Positions 45,876-57,720 of a stretch of DNA of 64,000 bases are shown piece by piece. Numbering within the stretch: the first letter of the stretch is position 1; each line of letters begins with the position of its first letter. The notes under the pieces were generated by a model that was given only the letters and a program-made list of their open reading frames with translations, was not told where the DNA came from and made no database searches. Location of the stretch: contig JAIQDT010000188.1 in assembly GCA_021521415.1 (NCBI GenBank), positions 2,852,001 through 2,916,000 of the forward strand, given 5' to 3'. Origin of the DNA: Bidens hawaiensis. Its lineage: Eukaryota; Streptophyta; Magnoliopsida; Asterales; Asteraceae. The position numbers were made by a program, and so were the translations under genes.

Positions 45876-47077
45876 TGATGTGTGGGTAAAAGTACACGCC
45901 TTAAGTGTTTTATATTGTGTGTTTTACTTGTTTATATGTATCGAACACAAATACTTTGAGAGGTTTTATGTTTACAGGTGTGTGAAGCTTAACGGAGCTT
46001 AAAGAAGCTAATTTGGAGCATTCATGATGAAGTGAAAACGAAAGTGATGATCCATGAGAAGATAGAGAATTGAAATACGAAGACGTGGCCGCAAACGGAG
46101 AGGAAAACGGAGTTGAAACGAAGATTTTATGAAGGAGACAGTGTTTGACCTAGCAGACCGTAAAGCAGTCTCTCCAGACCGTAGCTTACCGTCTGAGCGT
46201 AGCTTACGGTGGCCAGACCGTAGCTTACGGTCTGGTCTGACGAAAAAAGTGATTTTATTGATTTTTTTTCCATATTTAAGGCCCAAAAACCCTAGAGTCG
46301 AGATTATTCATTCATAATCAGTCTTGGGACTTCTGGGAGGCCATTATACATCATCCTAACACCTACCAACCCCTACAATCATCCATGTTATCACCATCTC
46401 AACCAAGAATCAAGATCTTCAAGATGCATATGATAGGCTAAAGCTTTTGTGACCATCTCTGGGCGTAGGGTTGTGTTTGTGGTTAGACTTTTTGGTTTTG
46501 AACCTTAATATTGGATTTGGATTTGGTTAATCATTCGGTTAGTTGAATCTTTACATTTGTTTATGCATTCAACAGTTTTTCGTAATTGAATGTTTTGTGT
46601 TTTTATCAGTTTATTGATTTGTGGTCATCAACTTTTAGGATTAAGTTCTTTGAGTCATTGGCCCGTTTATCATTTACCATTAAATCACTTACATTTATCA
46701 AACCTTAAAACTGGTAATAAATTAGGTTATTATTCATCCAAACCAATTGTTCGGATTAAGTTCTGTCAATTAGTGAGGTCAAATATCTAGTCTTTTGATT
46801 ATAAGTGTAATCAATCGAGTTTTCCAAATAGGTTTAACAATTGGTCTAGTCTGCTTCACAACCTGAAACCTGGAGTTTGGTTACTTTTCTCAAATTGTTT
46901 ACAAACAAATCATTATTTAATCTGCTTGACATCATTTGTCCATCCTAGAATAATTAATTAAAAAGTATTAAACTTGATTAGCGCTTTTCACTGATTCCCT
47001 GTGGATCGACACCTTACTTGCCCTAGCTAGTAAAGGTATTTTACAAATATTTTTGATTGACCTTTCGACATCGATCA
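45876..47077 (+). mobile_element. 5' LTR
   Basis: 1202 bp. Four CCGTAGCTTACGG-type inverted repeats (46165-46235) lie just upstream of a TATA-like CATATTTAAGG at 46271, after which a leader-like stretch follows. The 3' LTR is about 44 bp shorter, chiefly because it has lost one block of these repeats. Confidence 0.9.
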
Positions 47078-47080
47078 AAA

Positions 47081-47098
47081 TGGCACCGTTGCCGGGGG
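47081..47098 (+). promoter_or_regulatory. Primer binding site for tRNA-Asp
   Basis: TGGCACCGTTGCCGGGGG, three bases after the 5' LTR. It differs at two positions from the consensus TGGCGCCGTTGCCGGGGA seen at 28559. Confidence 0.85.
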
Positions 47099-47358
47099 AT
47101 CTACGCGCAAAGTGCTAGTTTAGCTTAGTTTTTAGTTTTCAGTTTTTGTTTTTAATTTTTCTTCGTTGATTTTACGCGGGGTGTTAGTGTTTGTGTCTGT
47201 GCAGGTAACTTTACAAGTTGACGCAGACGAGATATTCCCGTGAGAAGGAGCCGCTCCAATTTGATCCCGAAATCGAGAAAACAGCAAGACGAAACCGAGC
47301 AGCTCAGAAACCCATACTAAGCCAAATACCCGAGTTCATAGCACCAAAATAAGAGACC

Positions 47359-49754
47359 ATGAGTAACCGAATCAGAAGAGATCCTAATTCTTACCAACCA
47401 CATGACCAAGCGCAACCAATCCCACAAAACCAGAACGTTAACCGTGACAGAAACCGTAATATGTTCAACCGAAGAGATGTTAACCGTAATCCCAGAAACA
47501 TGGATGACAACTTGTCAATCAGATCAGCTCCACTGAACCGTCAAAGACAGAATGATTTGAAATAGGAAAGACCCGAGTTTGATCGTGCTCGTGCACGGGT
47601 GGAAAATTGGCGCATAGGGGACGATTTTGGTTACGATTATGAGGATGAGGAGGAGCGTAGAGATGACGGAGGGGTCGATATCAGCAACAAGATCCCCGTG
47701 ATGAACAAGAAATAAGACATAATCATCCAGAAAATCAGAGAGATTGATCACCAAGACGGAAACAACACCATGAACAGCCGTATTACGATTTTGATGATGG
47801 AGTTCCAAGGGCGTTTGTTCCACCGCCATTTAGAGGCGTTCAAAGCCACTTCATTCCACAAGTGGCTATGAATCCTCTACCGATCATCATTCCAGTTAGA
47901 CGGGGAAGAACTTTTTCGATAAGGCGGAACAGTTTAACGGGATTACCGACATTTCATGGAAAGGCTACAGAAGAACCATACTTACACTTGAGTGATTTCA
48001 ACTCGATATGCGCACTCATCTCGAGTCAAGGTTTTACTGCGGAAGAGGTGAAGATGGTAGTTTTCCAGTTCAGTTTGAAAGACGCGACAAAGCAGTGGTT
48101 TTTATCGTTGCCATCAGCCAGTATTTTCACTTGGGGGGATTTGGCACAATAGTTTTTAGATGAGTATTATACCCCCCAGAGAACCACAGAGGCCCGCAAC
48201 AACATTCGAAACTTTCAGCAGATCACAGGTGAAACCTTCTATGAATCATTCCAGAGGTTTAAACGGTTGTTGGGGACTTGTCCACATCATGGGATTGCCT
48301 TATGGGAATTGATAAAGGCATTCCATGATAGTCTCTCAAATGATGATGTTCGTGATCTCCAAGCCACCACGAATGGATCGTTTCTTGCAAATGACGAAAA
48401 CGAGGATTGGGGACATTTGGAAAGACATGCGAGTAATTTAAAGAGACAAGCACAGTCGAACAGGATGTCAAAAAGGTCAGTGGTAAAAGTAGTTGAAAGT
48501 CATGGGTCAGATGATAGAATGGATAGACTGGAAAAGAAGATGGACAGATTGTTGGTTGCAGGTGTACAAGGAGCCGGAAAGTCAGGGAAAACATATCCGG
48601 TATGTGAAGTTTGTGGTGAATTAGGACACGAGGTTGCAAGTTGTGGGGTTGTGCAAGATGAGGAAATTGAAGAAGAAGAGGTCAACTTTGTGCAGGGTGA
48701 AAGGAAATACAATAATATGAACTCAAATACTTATCATCCGGGCCTCAGGAATTATCCAAACTTGAGCTATGGAAACCCAAACACACAACATAACCCGAAT
48801 TTTCAAGGCAGTTCGCAGAAGACAGGTTATCAGTCGATCCAGAAACAGTATGGTAATGGTTCGGGAAGCGGTCAGAGTGGGTACAATCAAAGAGATTCTG
48901 GGGGTTACAATAAGGGTTATCAAAAGAGTTATCAGCAGGGGCAAGGGAATTCTTCGGGGAACAAAGAGGAATCACTTAAGGATGTGGTAGAGTTATTGAA
49001 GCAAATGAAGGCGGATCAAGAGACTCAGAATAAAGCATTGCATCAGAGGTTGGAGCTTCAAGAGAAGGCAAATGCTGCGAGAGATAAACAAGTGAGTCAA
49101 CTGGCTGAAGAAATGGCAAGCCTAAAGCGTAATCCATCCAAATTACCGAGTGACACTTTGAAGAATCCTAGCCACCAGAATAACAGTTCTACAAGTGGGA
49201 AGAATACCCACATCAATCAGGTAAGTACCCTTAGGAATGTTAAGGTTTATGATAACGGGGTAAATCCACCATCCTCCTTTGTTGAAGGAATGGTGGAAGA
49301 TTTGGGAGAAAATGGGAACAGTGATGATGAGGTGGAGATTATCCAAATAAATAAACCGAAAACGTTAATTAATAAAAATTTAAACAAATCGGTAAAAGAA
49401 AAAGAAACACCAACTATCAAGGAGACGGGGCCCACGGGTAAAACTGTCCCGTTTCCTCAAGCGTTGGTGAATCCCGCAACATCATCACCAAAGAAGAGGG
49501 GGGCACAACAGGAGGAAATGTGGGAAATGTTTAAACAAGTAAAAATTAATTTACCCCTCATTGATGCTATTAAACAAGTCCCCGCGTATGCAAAGTATTT
49601 GAAGGACTTGTGTACTCAAAAACGAACTCACAAGATGCCAAAACAGGTTGACTTAACAGCTAATGTGAGTTTGGTGTTGACGGGAATCCTCCCACCCAAG
49701 TTACAAGATCCGGGAACGCCAATAATACCCATTCAAGTGGGCGATTTTAAATGA
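47359..49754 (+). pseudogene. gag of the + strand Ty3 element
   Basis: The likely start is ATG at 47359 (MSNRIRRDPNSYQ). A TAG stops it at 47563, and the frame then shifts between about 47680 and 47860. From 47862 one frame runs to 49754 with a single stop TAG at 48150. The capsid-type domain contains LPTFHGKATEEPYLHLSDF, FQFSLKDATKQWFLSLP and, past the stop, TFYESFQRFKRLLGTCPHHG. A zinc knuckle CEVCGELGHEVASC (C-x2-C-x4-H-x4-C) is near 48600. Gln/Gly/Asn-rich and coiled segments follow, then MWEMFKQVKINLPLIDAIKQVP, which is also typical of the - strand element. The product would form the particle shell; this copy is defective. Confidence 0.85.
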
Positions 49755-52700
49755 CAAGGGCGTTGTTAGATCTTGGAGCAGGGGTGAGTATTATCCCGGG
49801 AAGCTTATATGACCAATAATTTTGTCCACTTCGAAAAGCCGATACCACCGTGGTGTTAGCTGATCTGACACTTAACCTTCCTAGGGGAATTGTTACTGAT
49901 GTGATTGCTATGATCGAGGATTTTTATTACCCGGTCAACTTTCTGGTTCTAGATTATGTTACAGTTAACCCAAAACGGCAACCAAACGTGATTCTCGGTA
50001 GGCCCTTTTTGGCAACAGCTAATGCTTTAATAAACTGCAGAACCGGAGTAGTCGACATGGCTTTTGGGAATAAAAATCTTCGGTTGAATGTTTTTTCAAA
50101 CGTATCTAACCCATTGGTGAGTGATGAATGCTTCGCAGCTGACATCATTGACGGATTGAATCCTCATGAAAATGAGGAAGATGCCACAGAGGAGTGTGTT
50201 ATTTGTTGCAGGACTGCGATTGAGCATTCACATCAGTTGGAAAAAGAAGAAAAAGAGGTAAAAATCTATGCTGCAAGCATCGGAAAACCGCCTTGGTCTC
50301 AACAGGTAGAGAAATTACCAGACACTATCGACTCTAAATTGAGACCGTCACTCGAGAGTCCACCGGCAGTTGACTTGAAGGAACTCCCAAAACACCTCAA
50401 ATACGTGTTCTTGGGAGACAACGATACTTTACCCGCCATCATAGCCTTAAACTTAGAAGAAACGCAAGAAAAGGCTTTGATGGAAGTATTGAAAGAGTAT
50501 AAAGCAGCAATTGGGTGGACGATTGCGGACTTGAAGGGAATTAGTCTGTCTATCGTGATGCATAAGATTATCACAGATGCCGAGGTGAAACCCGCACATG
50601 ATGCACAAAGACGGTTAAATCCGAACATGCGGGAAATAGTGAAGAAAGAAGTCCTGAAGTGGTTGGATGCAGGAATCATTTTCCCTATCTCGGACAGTAC
50701 TTGGGTAAGTCCAACACAAACGGTTCCAAAGAAGGCGGGCATTCAGATAACCCGTAATGAAAAGGTGAAGAAATTGCTACCCGACCGGTGACCGGGTGGC
50801 GGATTTGTGTTGATTACCGAAAATTAAACACCGCGACATCTAAAGACCATTTCCCTCTACCGTTCATTGACCAAATCATCGAAAAATTATTAGGTCAGAA
50901 ATTTTATTGCTTTTTAGATGTCTACTCGGGGTACAATCAAATTTCAATCCACCCCGATGACCAACATAAGACCACTTTCACGTGTCCATACGATACTTTC
51001 GCATTTAGGCGAATGCCTTTTGGTTTGTGTAACGCCCCGGCCACCTTTCAAAGGTGCATGATGAGTATCTTCTCAGATATGGTCGGGGAATCACTTGAAA
51101 TTTTTATGGACGATTTTTCTATTTTCGGCTCATCTTTTGATTCATGTTTAAACGAATTAACAAAGGTTTTAAAAAGATGTGTGGAAACGAATTTGGTCTT
51201 AATTTGGGAAAAGAGTCATTTCATGGTTCAAGAGGGAACGGTTTTAGGACATGTCATCTCGAGTAGGGGGGTCGAGGTTGACCGGGCAAAAGTTAATGTC
51301 ATATCTAATTTGCCACCTCCTACAAATGTTAAAGGGGTCCGGTCATTTTTGGGACATGCCGGATTTTATCGACGGTTCATAAAAAATTTTAGTGTCATCA
51401 CAAAACCGTTGTGTAATTTGCTTTTAAAAGATGTGCCATTTGTTTTTAATGAAGATTGTTTAAATGCATTTAATGTTCTTAAAAACAAACTGGTTGAAGC
51501 CCCAAATTTGCTATCACCTGATTGGTCACTTCCATTTGAAATTATGTGTGACGCAAGTGATTATGCAGTTGGGGCTGTTTTGGGTCAACGGGTGGATAAG
51601 AAGCCCGTTTCCATATACTATGCAAGCAAAACCCTTTCTGATGCTCAAATAAACTACGCAACTACAGAAAAGGAGTTGCTCGCAGTAGTATATGCTTTGG
51701 ATAAGTTTAGATCTTATATTTGTGGGAGCAAGGTTATTGTGTTTTCAGATCACAGCGCAGTCAAGTACCTGATGGAAAAGAAGGATGCAAAGCCGCGCTT
51801 AATTAGATGGATTTTGTTGATCCAAGAGTTTGACGTGGAGATCTGTGATAAGAAAGGAAGCGAGAATGTGGTCGCTGATCATCTGTCGAGACTGACGGGT
51901 CAAGAGGAAGACAATACCAGGGCAATAAATGAATCATTCTCGGACGAACAATTGTTTGCTGTTTCTACATTACCATGGTATCCTGACATCATTAATTTTC
52001 TTGTTGCAGGTACCATCCCAGAATTCTGGCCCAAGAAAAAGAAACATCAATTCATGTCTAATATGAAGCAATACGTGTGGGAAGACCCTGATTTGTTCAA
52101 GATTGGGGCTGATCAAGTCTATCGTAGATGCATTCCAGATGAGGAGATTCGAAGTGTGTTGTCACACGCACACTCACTCGCATGCGGTGGACATTTCAGC
52201 GGGCAGAAAACGGGTCATAAAATTTTAGCTTGTGGTTTTTATTGGCCTAGTTTATTTAAAGATGCAGCAGAATATGCTAAGAACTGTGTGAGATGTCAAC
52301 AGTTAGGTAGCATTTCCAGGAGGAACGAGATGCCCATGCAACCAATCCTCGTTGTGGACATCTTTGATATTTGGGGAATTGATTTTATGGGCCCGTTCCC
52401 AAACTCCTTCGGGAATTACTATATTTTGGTGGCGGTTGATTATGTTTCAAAATGGGTTGAAGCAATCGCTACCAAAACAAATGACCACGCCGTTGTTTGT
52501 AAATTTGTCTAATCAAACATTTTTTCGAGATTTGGCGTCCCTCGCATTATTATTAGTGACGGGGGTTCCCATTTTAAACTTTAATTTTGGCAAATTACTC
52601 AAACGGTATGGCGTAAACCACCAAATAGCCACACCATACCATCCTCAAACGAGTGGTCAAGTGGAGGTATCTAATAGACAAATTAAAGAAATTTTACAAA

Positions 52701-53248
52701 AAACGGTAAGACCTGATAGAAAAGACTGGTCAACAAAACTGAACGATGCTTTATGGGCTTACCATACTGCTTTTAAAACACCTATTGGTACCACTCCCTA
52801 TCGGTTGGTTTACGGGAAAGGGTGGAATTTACCTGTGGAACTTGCCCATCGTGCTTTATGGGCCGTGAAAAATGTTAATCTAGATTATGAGTGCGCAGGT
52901 AAAGAAAGAAAGTTGAATATATGTGAACTAGAGGAGTTGCGGGATGAAGCGTATGAGTGCGCGTCAGCATATAAAGACCGGATGAAGCAAGTGCATGATG
53001 CAAAGATTAAGAGGAAAACTTTTGAAGAAGGACAGCGGGTTTGGTTATACAATTCGAGAGCAAAACTGTTCCTGGGTAAGTTAAAGAGTAAGTGGATGGG
53101 ACCGTATCAGGTGAAGCATGTCGGTCAGTTTGGCGAGGTCGAAATTGAAGATTTTGAGGATCACCTAAGACAGGTAGTGAATGGGCATCAGTTGAAACCA
53201 TATTTGGAAGATGCAGACTTGAATAAGAGCATACATGAGAGGTGGTGA
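49751..53248 (+). pseudogene. pol (protease, RT, RNase H, integrase) of the + strand Ty3 element
   Basis: The protease LLDLGAGVSIIP starts one base out of frame with gag, then a TAA at 49817. The frame from 49850 covers the rest of the protease (ILGRPFLATANALI) and the pre-RT linker. A one-base loss in an A run near 50762 shifts into the frame with [29 protein letters not shown] (RT, ~51105) and [14 protein letters not shown] (RNase H, ~51550). The integrase zinc domain ([13 protein letters not shown]) and WGIDFMGPF follow. A lysine codon is the stop TAA at 52510. The next stretch keeps the second aspartate (SDGGSHF, ~52555), and another one-base shift near 52575 leads to GQVEVSNRQ (glutamate), a KWMGPYQV motif and the end at 53248. 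Domain order is as in Ty3 elements. Confidence 0.9.
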
Positions 53249-53435
53249 GCTTTATAGCTACTGCACCATCATATTCAGCCGAGTGATAAGGGCCAGGTAA
53301 CGTCGGGCTGTAGACTTTAAATTCAGCGCTTCTCGGGAGACAACCCGAGCGTTTTTATTTTTGTTTTTGTTTTTGAAAAAAAAATAATAAAAAAAATAAA
53401 TAAATAAATAAATAATAAAATAAAATAAAACATTT

Positions 53436-53550
53436 GCCGTTGACCTTAGCTTACGGTCTCCATACCGTAGCTTACGGTCTGAGCAAACTGTCTTACGGTG
53501 ACCAAGGGACCGTAGCTTACGGTCACCCGACCGTAGCTTACGGTCGGGAT
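53436..53550 (+). repeat. Internal cluster of CCGTAGCTTACGG hairpin repeats
   Basis: Four or five copies of CCGTA-GCT-TACGG, some decayed (CCTTAGCTTACGG, CTGTCTTACGG), occur downstream of the pol stop. The same repeat is otherwise confined to the LTR (46165-46235, 57998-58040). A/T homopolymer-rich sequence precedes it and a CT-rich leader follows. Confidence 0.85.
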
Positions 53551-53599
53551 TTTTCTGATTTCCGAAAAAAAAGAGAGATAAAACTTATTATTAATATTA

Positions 53600-54364
53600 T
53601 TTCTCTTTTAACCTCCACCACACAATTTAACCTACCCATCTCTTCTTCTTCTTTCTTATTTCTTATTCTTCATCTTCTTCTTCCTCTCTTCCACCTAAGA
53701 ACACCACAAACCCCACAGCCCTAACTCCTTCAATTCTTACCCAAATCTCTTGATTCCGGACTCTAAACTCATTATTTTTTCGAGAGGAACTCACCTGTGG
53801 TGTCGGTTTTCATTAATTGTTGCTCGATTTTTGCCGGATTCGTGAGGGTGTGAAGAACCCTAAAAATCAAATTTGGGGATTTTCAGGTTTAAGTGTTTTT
53901 TATTGTAATTGAAGCTTAGGACATCAACTTTCTTCACTAAAAAGGTATGTATTTCACATAATTTTAATTTGATAAACCCTAAGGTTTGTGATGAAATTCA
54001 AGTTTTACTTTATACATATTGATTGAGGTTAGGGATTGTTATGGTGATGAGGTCTCCACACTTGTAAGATTATATTTGTTAAGGGATGAGTTTATGGGTG
54101 TTATGGGTTATAATGAGTTGGTTATGATAGCTTGTTGAAATTTTGCAAGATGAAAATTGATAATAAAGTGATTGATGTTAATATTACTAATGGAACATGT
54201 TGGGTTAATGACATTGATCAACTTTTACAAGTTAGAGTTTGAAGTGGTTTTATAAACATTGAATCAACAAGTCATACACCCATAACCAAAAACAAGTGTG
54301 GGGATAGTTGGAAGGTTTATCTTGTTAGTTGACTTGCATTGTTTGCTTGATTGTGATTGTGTAG
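53600..54364 (+). promoter_or_regulatory. Leader-like region with an apparent intron before the extra ORF
   Basis: 53600-53760 is a CT-rich stretch (CCTCCACCACAC, TCTTCTTCTTCTT, CCACCTAAGAACACC) resembling a plant 5' UTR. AAAG/GTATGT at 53945 is a good donor and TTGATTGTGATTGTGTAG at 54364 a plausible acceptor, placing the ATG at 54366 two bases into the next exon. The 420-bp intron also holds a CAAGTGTGGGGATAG word at 54292. Splicing is inferred, not shown. Confidence 0.5.
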
Positions 54365-54365
54365 G

Positions 54366-56069
54366 ATGGGAAGGACCGGTGAGACTAGAAAAAACCCACC
54401 AAGGAACAAAGGGAAGGCTGCCTCATCATCGGCCGACCCACCGCCTTTGCCCAAGAGAAGACTAATTTTGCGGGATTATGAGGATGAGGATGAGCCCATG
54501 CATGAGCCATATGAAGATGAGGGAGTGGCGCCTCCCCTTAAGCCAATCTGGGGTGGGGGCCTATTATCGGGAATGGACCCGAATTGGCAAGCGGAATTAT
54601 ATAATGATGCGATAGCAAAATTGAAAAACAAGATAGATGGGTTTATGTGTGAGAAGCGGGTTTCGCAGAATCTATTGAGGCCGTTTAGTATCATAACCAT
54701 GTTTGAAAACTTGGGTTGGGAGGCAGCATTGAAGTGTTATGATAATGAAGATAAGAGAATTTACATGGATGCGATTCAAGAGTGGGTTGCCTCGTTGAGA
54801 GTTGATTGGGGAAATGATCCATACAAAACTATGAGGTTGATTAGGATAGCAAATAACAAAGAGGTGATTATGTCATTGGACACCTTGCGGAGGATAGCAC
54901 CATTTGATTCTACACCATCCGGAGAATATGTGTATCCCTCAGAAGATGAATTGTATGTAAACCCGGATAAACAGCCTTCGTACGAGAGAATGAAGTTGGA
55001 TCTTTTTAAGCCGGGACTTGCCCATACGATACTGTGAAACAATTTTAAGTTACAAGCAAGATTGTTGTTAAGTGTGATGGTATCTAATGTAATGCCGAAA
55101 CGGGGTGACAAAACTCAGGTTAGAAAATGGGAAATTCCCGTGTTGCATGCATTGATGACGGGTACACCAAAGATTTCGTACTGGTATTTGGTTATGATGA
55201 ATATCTGGAGGGCAAGAGAGACGAAGTTAAAGTTGATTATCCCACACTGTCGGTTGATTACATCCTTATTAAAGGCAAAGGGAGCGATTCGAGCGGATAC
55301 ACCAACAGTTGAGAAGACTCTGCGTGTTTTTGATAGAGAGCAGTTGAATAAAGAGAGTTTGCTTTATCATGAGGAAGGAGGATATGTTTATCTCCAACAT
55401 TTTGATACACAAGTTCAGCTGAAGGCATTGAATAATGGGCATGGTGAGAATGTGATTGAGGAACCGTATACGTCTTTTCTGGCTAGTCGGGGTCATCCAA
55501 CTCCACGACCGGCAGTGAGAAGTGATCAAGGGGGGAGTTCATCGGGGCAGCCACAACAAGCCCCGACTCAACTTCCACATGAGATGGTGCAAGATGATGC
55601 AGGAATGGTTGACTGGTTACAAGCTTCGAGGCCACCGGTTTATGGTAGTTGGGGTAGTGAGTTTCGATACATGTTTGGCCAACAGAATCGGAACGCAGAG
55701 ATGCAGCGGCGAGAGACCCAGAGATTATATGATCGAATGGAATCGTGGAATCAAACCTACGCGTATAACTGGCAGCAAGAAATCAATGATCGATATGAGG
55801 ATGATCGCTAGAGTCGGGCACATACAGCGTGGCATCGGGGTGAGCCGGTGGTGAATAATCCACCGATGATTGACTACTCGTCTTTGGGGCAGTTTGATGG
55901 GAGTACACACTATCCACCACCTCAGATTCATCATTCGAGGTGGGTGGATCCTCGTGCAGATGCAGCTCAGAATGCTGGTGCGGGAAGCTCGTCAGATGTG
56001 TTTAACTTCTCTGGTGTCATGGACACTATGAGATCAATCTTTGGTGACCCGCAACCGCCATATTTTTGA
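54366..56069 (+). pseudogene. Post-integrase ORF of the Athila/Tat-like element
   Basis: A single frame from ATG 54366 to TGA 56069 (about 567 codons) is broken only by TGA at 55035 and TAG at 55809. The N-terminal ~50 residues are basic and proline/serine-rich, then very acidic (RDYEDEDEPMHEPYEDE). The middle part is globular-looking (RPFSIITMFENLGWEAAL, YMDAIQEWVASL, VIMSLDTLRRIAPFDS, EIPVLHALMTGTPKISYWYL), and the C-terminal third is Gln/Ser/Gly-rich with an RRETQRLYDRMESWNQTYAYN helix. The middle resembles the plant 'Athila ORF1/putative plant transposon protein' group that occupies the env position in Athila elements. I see no signal peptide or membrane anchor, so an envelope role is not supported. 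A nearby ATG-less extension upstream is not used. Confidence 0.65.
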
Positions 56070-56342
56070 GCACTCGCTGATCTGCTGATCAGGTCTACGT
56101 GTCTCTCTCTATCTTTTATATTTTGTTGACTGTTTAATAATTGTGTTATGGGTGGTCGGGTGGCGTGATGAACTTTTGGGTCGTGTGGTTGGTGTTAGTG
56201 TTTATGTATATGTTTAAAAACTTTATGTGTTTCGTTTAATGGTATGCAACTTTATTTAAATCTGGAGATGGGTAATTGGTTGTCATTTGAATTGCCATTG
56301 GTATGAAATCCTCTGTTTTCATCTGTTTTTGAAAATCTGAGT

Positions 56343-56379
56343 TACATTGAGGGCAATGTACATCTCAAGTGTGGGGATG
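56343..56379 (+). promoter_or_regulatory. Hairpin plus PPT-like tract after the extra ORF
   Basis: TACATTG, loop AGGG, CAATGTA, then CATCT and CAAGTGTGGGGATG. The layout is the same as at the LTR-proximal site 57684-57720 but with a different stem sequence. It lies about 270 bp after the end of the ORF and 1.3 kb before the LTR. Confidence 0.65.
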
Positions 56380-57683
56380 GAAAAATATGGAGAAATTAAA
56401 AATTTTTAGCCTTAAGAGTAGCTTGATTGTGCGCGAAAGCCGAAATTGTAATTTGTTAATTGTTAGTATTAATGCCAAGTAGAGGTCTTTGGTCATGGTC
56501 AATTTTTAAGCTTCTCGAAAGTCTTCCCATGCAAATGTTTTTCAAAAATTGGACAATTAAAATGAACCGTTTAGATGAGGATAACGAGTCATGGGGACAG
56601 GTACACATGTTTCATGTCGGCAGCCTAATTCCTCCGGTACGTGTGTAAGATTTGCCTTATATATAATACACATATAATATATAGTATATACACATGTCAT
56701 TTGAGTGTCATTATAGAGAGTAACCAGTATGTCCATGATATCTAGAACTTGGTTGTCTCATGCATTTCGAGATCTTAATACCACCACCTGTATGGAGAAA
56801 TAGAACTGTAGAAAACCCACTTTATATTGGCCTTACATATTAAAAAAATAAAATAATACTCCCTACCCTACATTACCCCTTAGGAGCCAAATTTGTGCCT
56901 TTTCCATTTCGTTTGTTTAAACCCACATTACAAGCCGTGTTTGCCTTGGCCTTTTATTATTTTAACCATGTGGATGAAACTCGGTATGTTAAGAGTTGTA
57001 TTTAAGTTGTTTGTCGAGCATAGTATACAATGTACGTATGTCTCGGGTCGTTTGTTTGTGTATATTGATGTTAGTACTTGCTTAAAAAAAAGAAAAAAAG
57101 AAAAAAAAAGAAAAAAAAAAGAGAAAGAAAAAATAAAAAGAAAAATCAAAGAAAAATTCAAAAAGAGTTCGCGTTTAAAGTCGTTATTTGTTGTAAATAA
57201 TAGTTAGTGAGTTTGTTTGTTCGTTTGTTTGTTGGTGTCAATAAATTGGGTTTCATCCACCATAAGTCACTAAATAAATCCACTTCCGCACCCTAACCTA
57301 AGCCACAGCAAAACCCTTAGTTCTTTTCTCTATGCAACAGGTGGGTAATGAGTGGAGATATGACTTGCTACCAAGCTTATTACATTGTGTTCATACTCGG
57401 TATTGAGGGCAGAGAGATACTAGCACATTTTTTGCTGGTCCAGATATTAAACCGAGAGGAGAGATATTATATTATGAGAGGTATGAACATGTGTGCCTTA
57501 ACTGGAAACAAAGTACACTCGTTTGGGCGGTTTCATAGTTTTAAAATGTATCATTAAATTATTTGGTGGGTTATCAACCTTGACAGTGTCAGTTCTTGGG
57601 AATTGGGTATGACCTTATACCTCACTAGTATTAATACTGATAATTGATGAACCGTCGATCGAGGTGTATGTGTTGCATGAGAG
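56380..57683 (+). other. 3' untranslated region of the element
   Basis: No credible gene. An A-rich AAAAAG tract (57087-57150) gives a lysine-rich open frame that is not a protein. The rest is unstructured. Confidence 0.5.
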
Positions 57684-57720
57684 TTTGCTTGAGGGCAAGC
57701 AAATGATAAGTGTGGGTATG
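57684..57720 (+). promoter_or_regulatory. Polypurine-type tract with upstream hairpin at the 3' LTR
   Basis: TTTGCTTG, loop AGGG, CAAGCAAA, then TGAT and AAGTGTGGGTATG, followed directly by the 3' LTR. The equivalent of 21101-21138 in the - strand element. Confidence 0.75.

Noticed and set aside
54366..56069. Envelope glycoprotein gene
   Set aside because: Although in the env position, no signal peptide, transmembrane segment or cysteine pattern is visible.
56893..57207. 104-codon lysine-rich ORF
   Set aside because: Produced by an AAAAAG tract in the 3' untranslated region of the retrotransposon.
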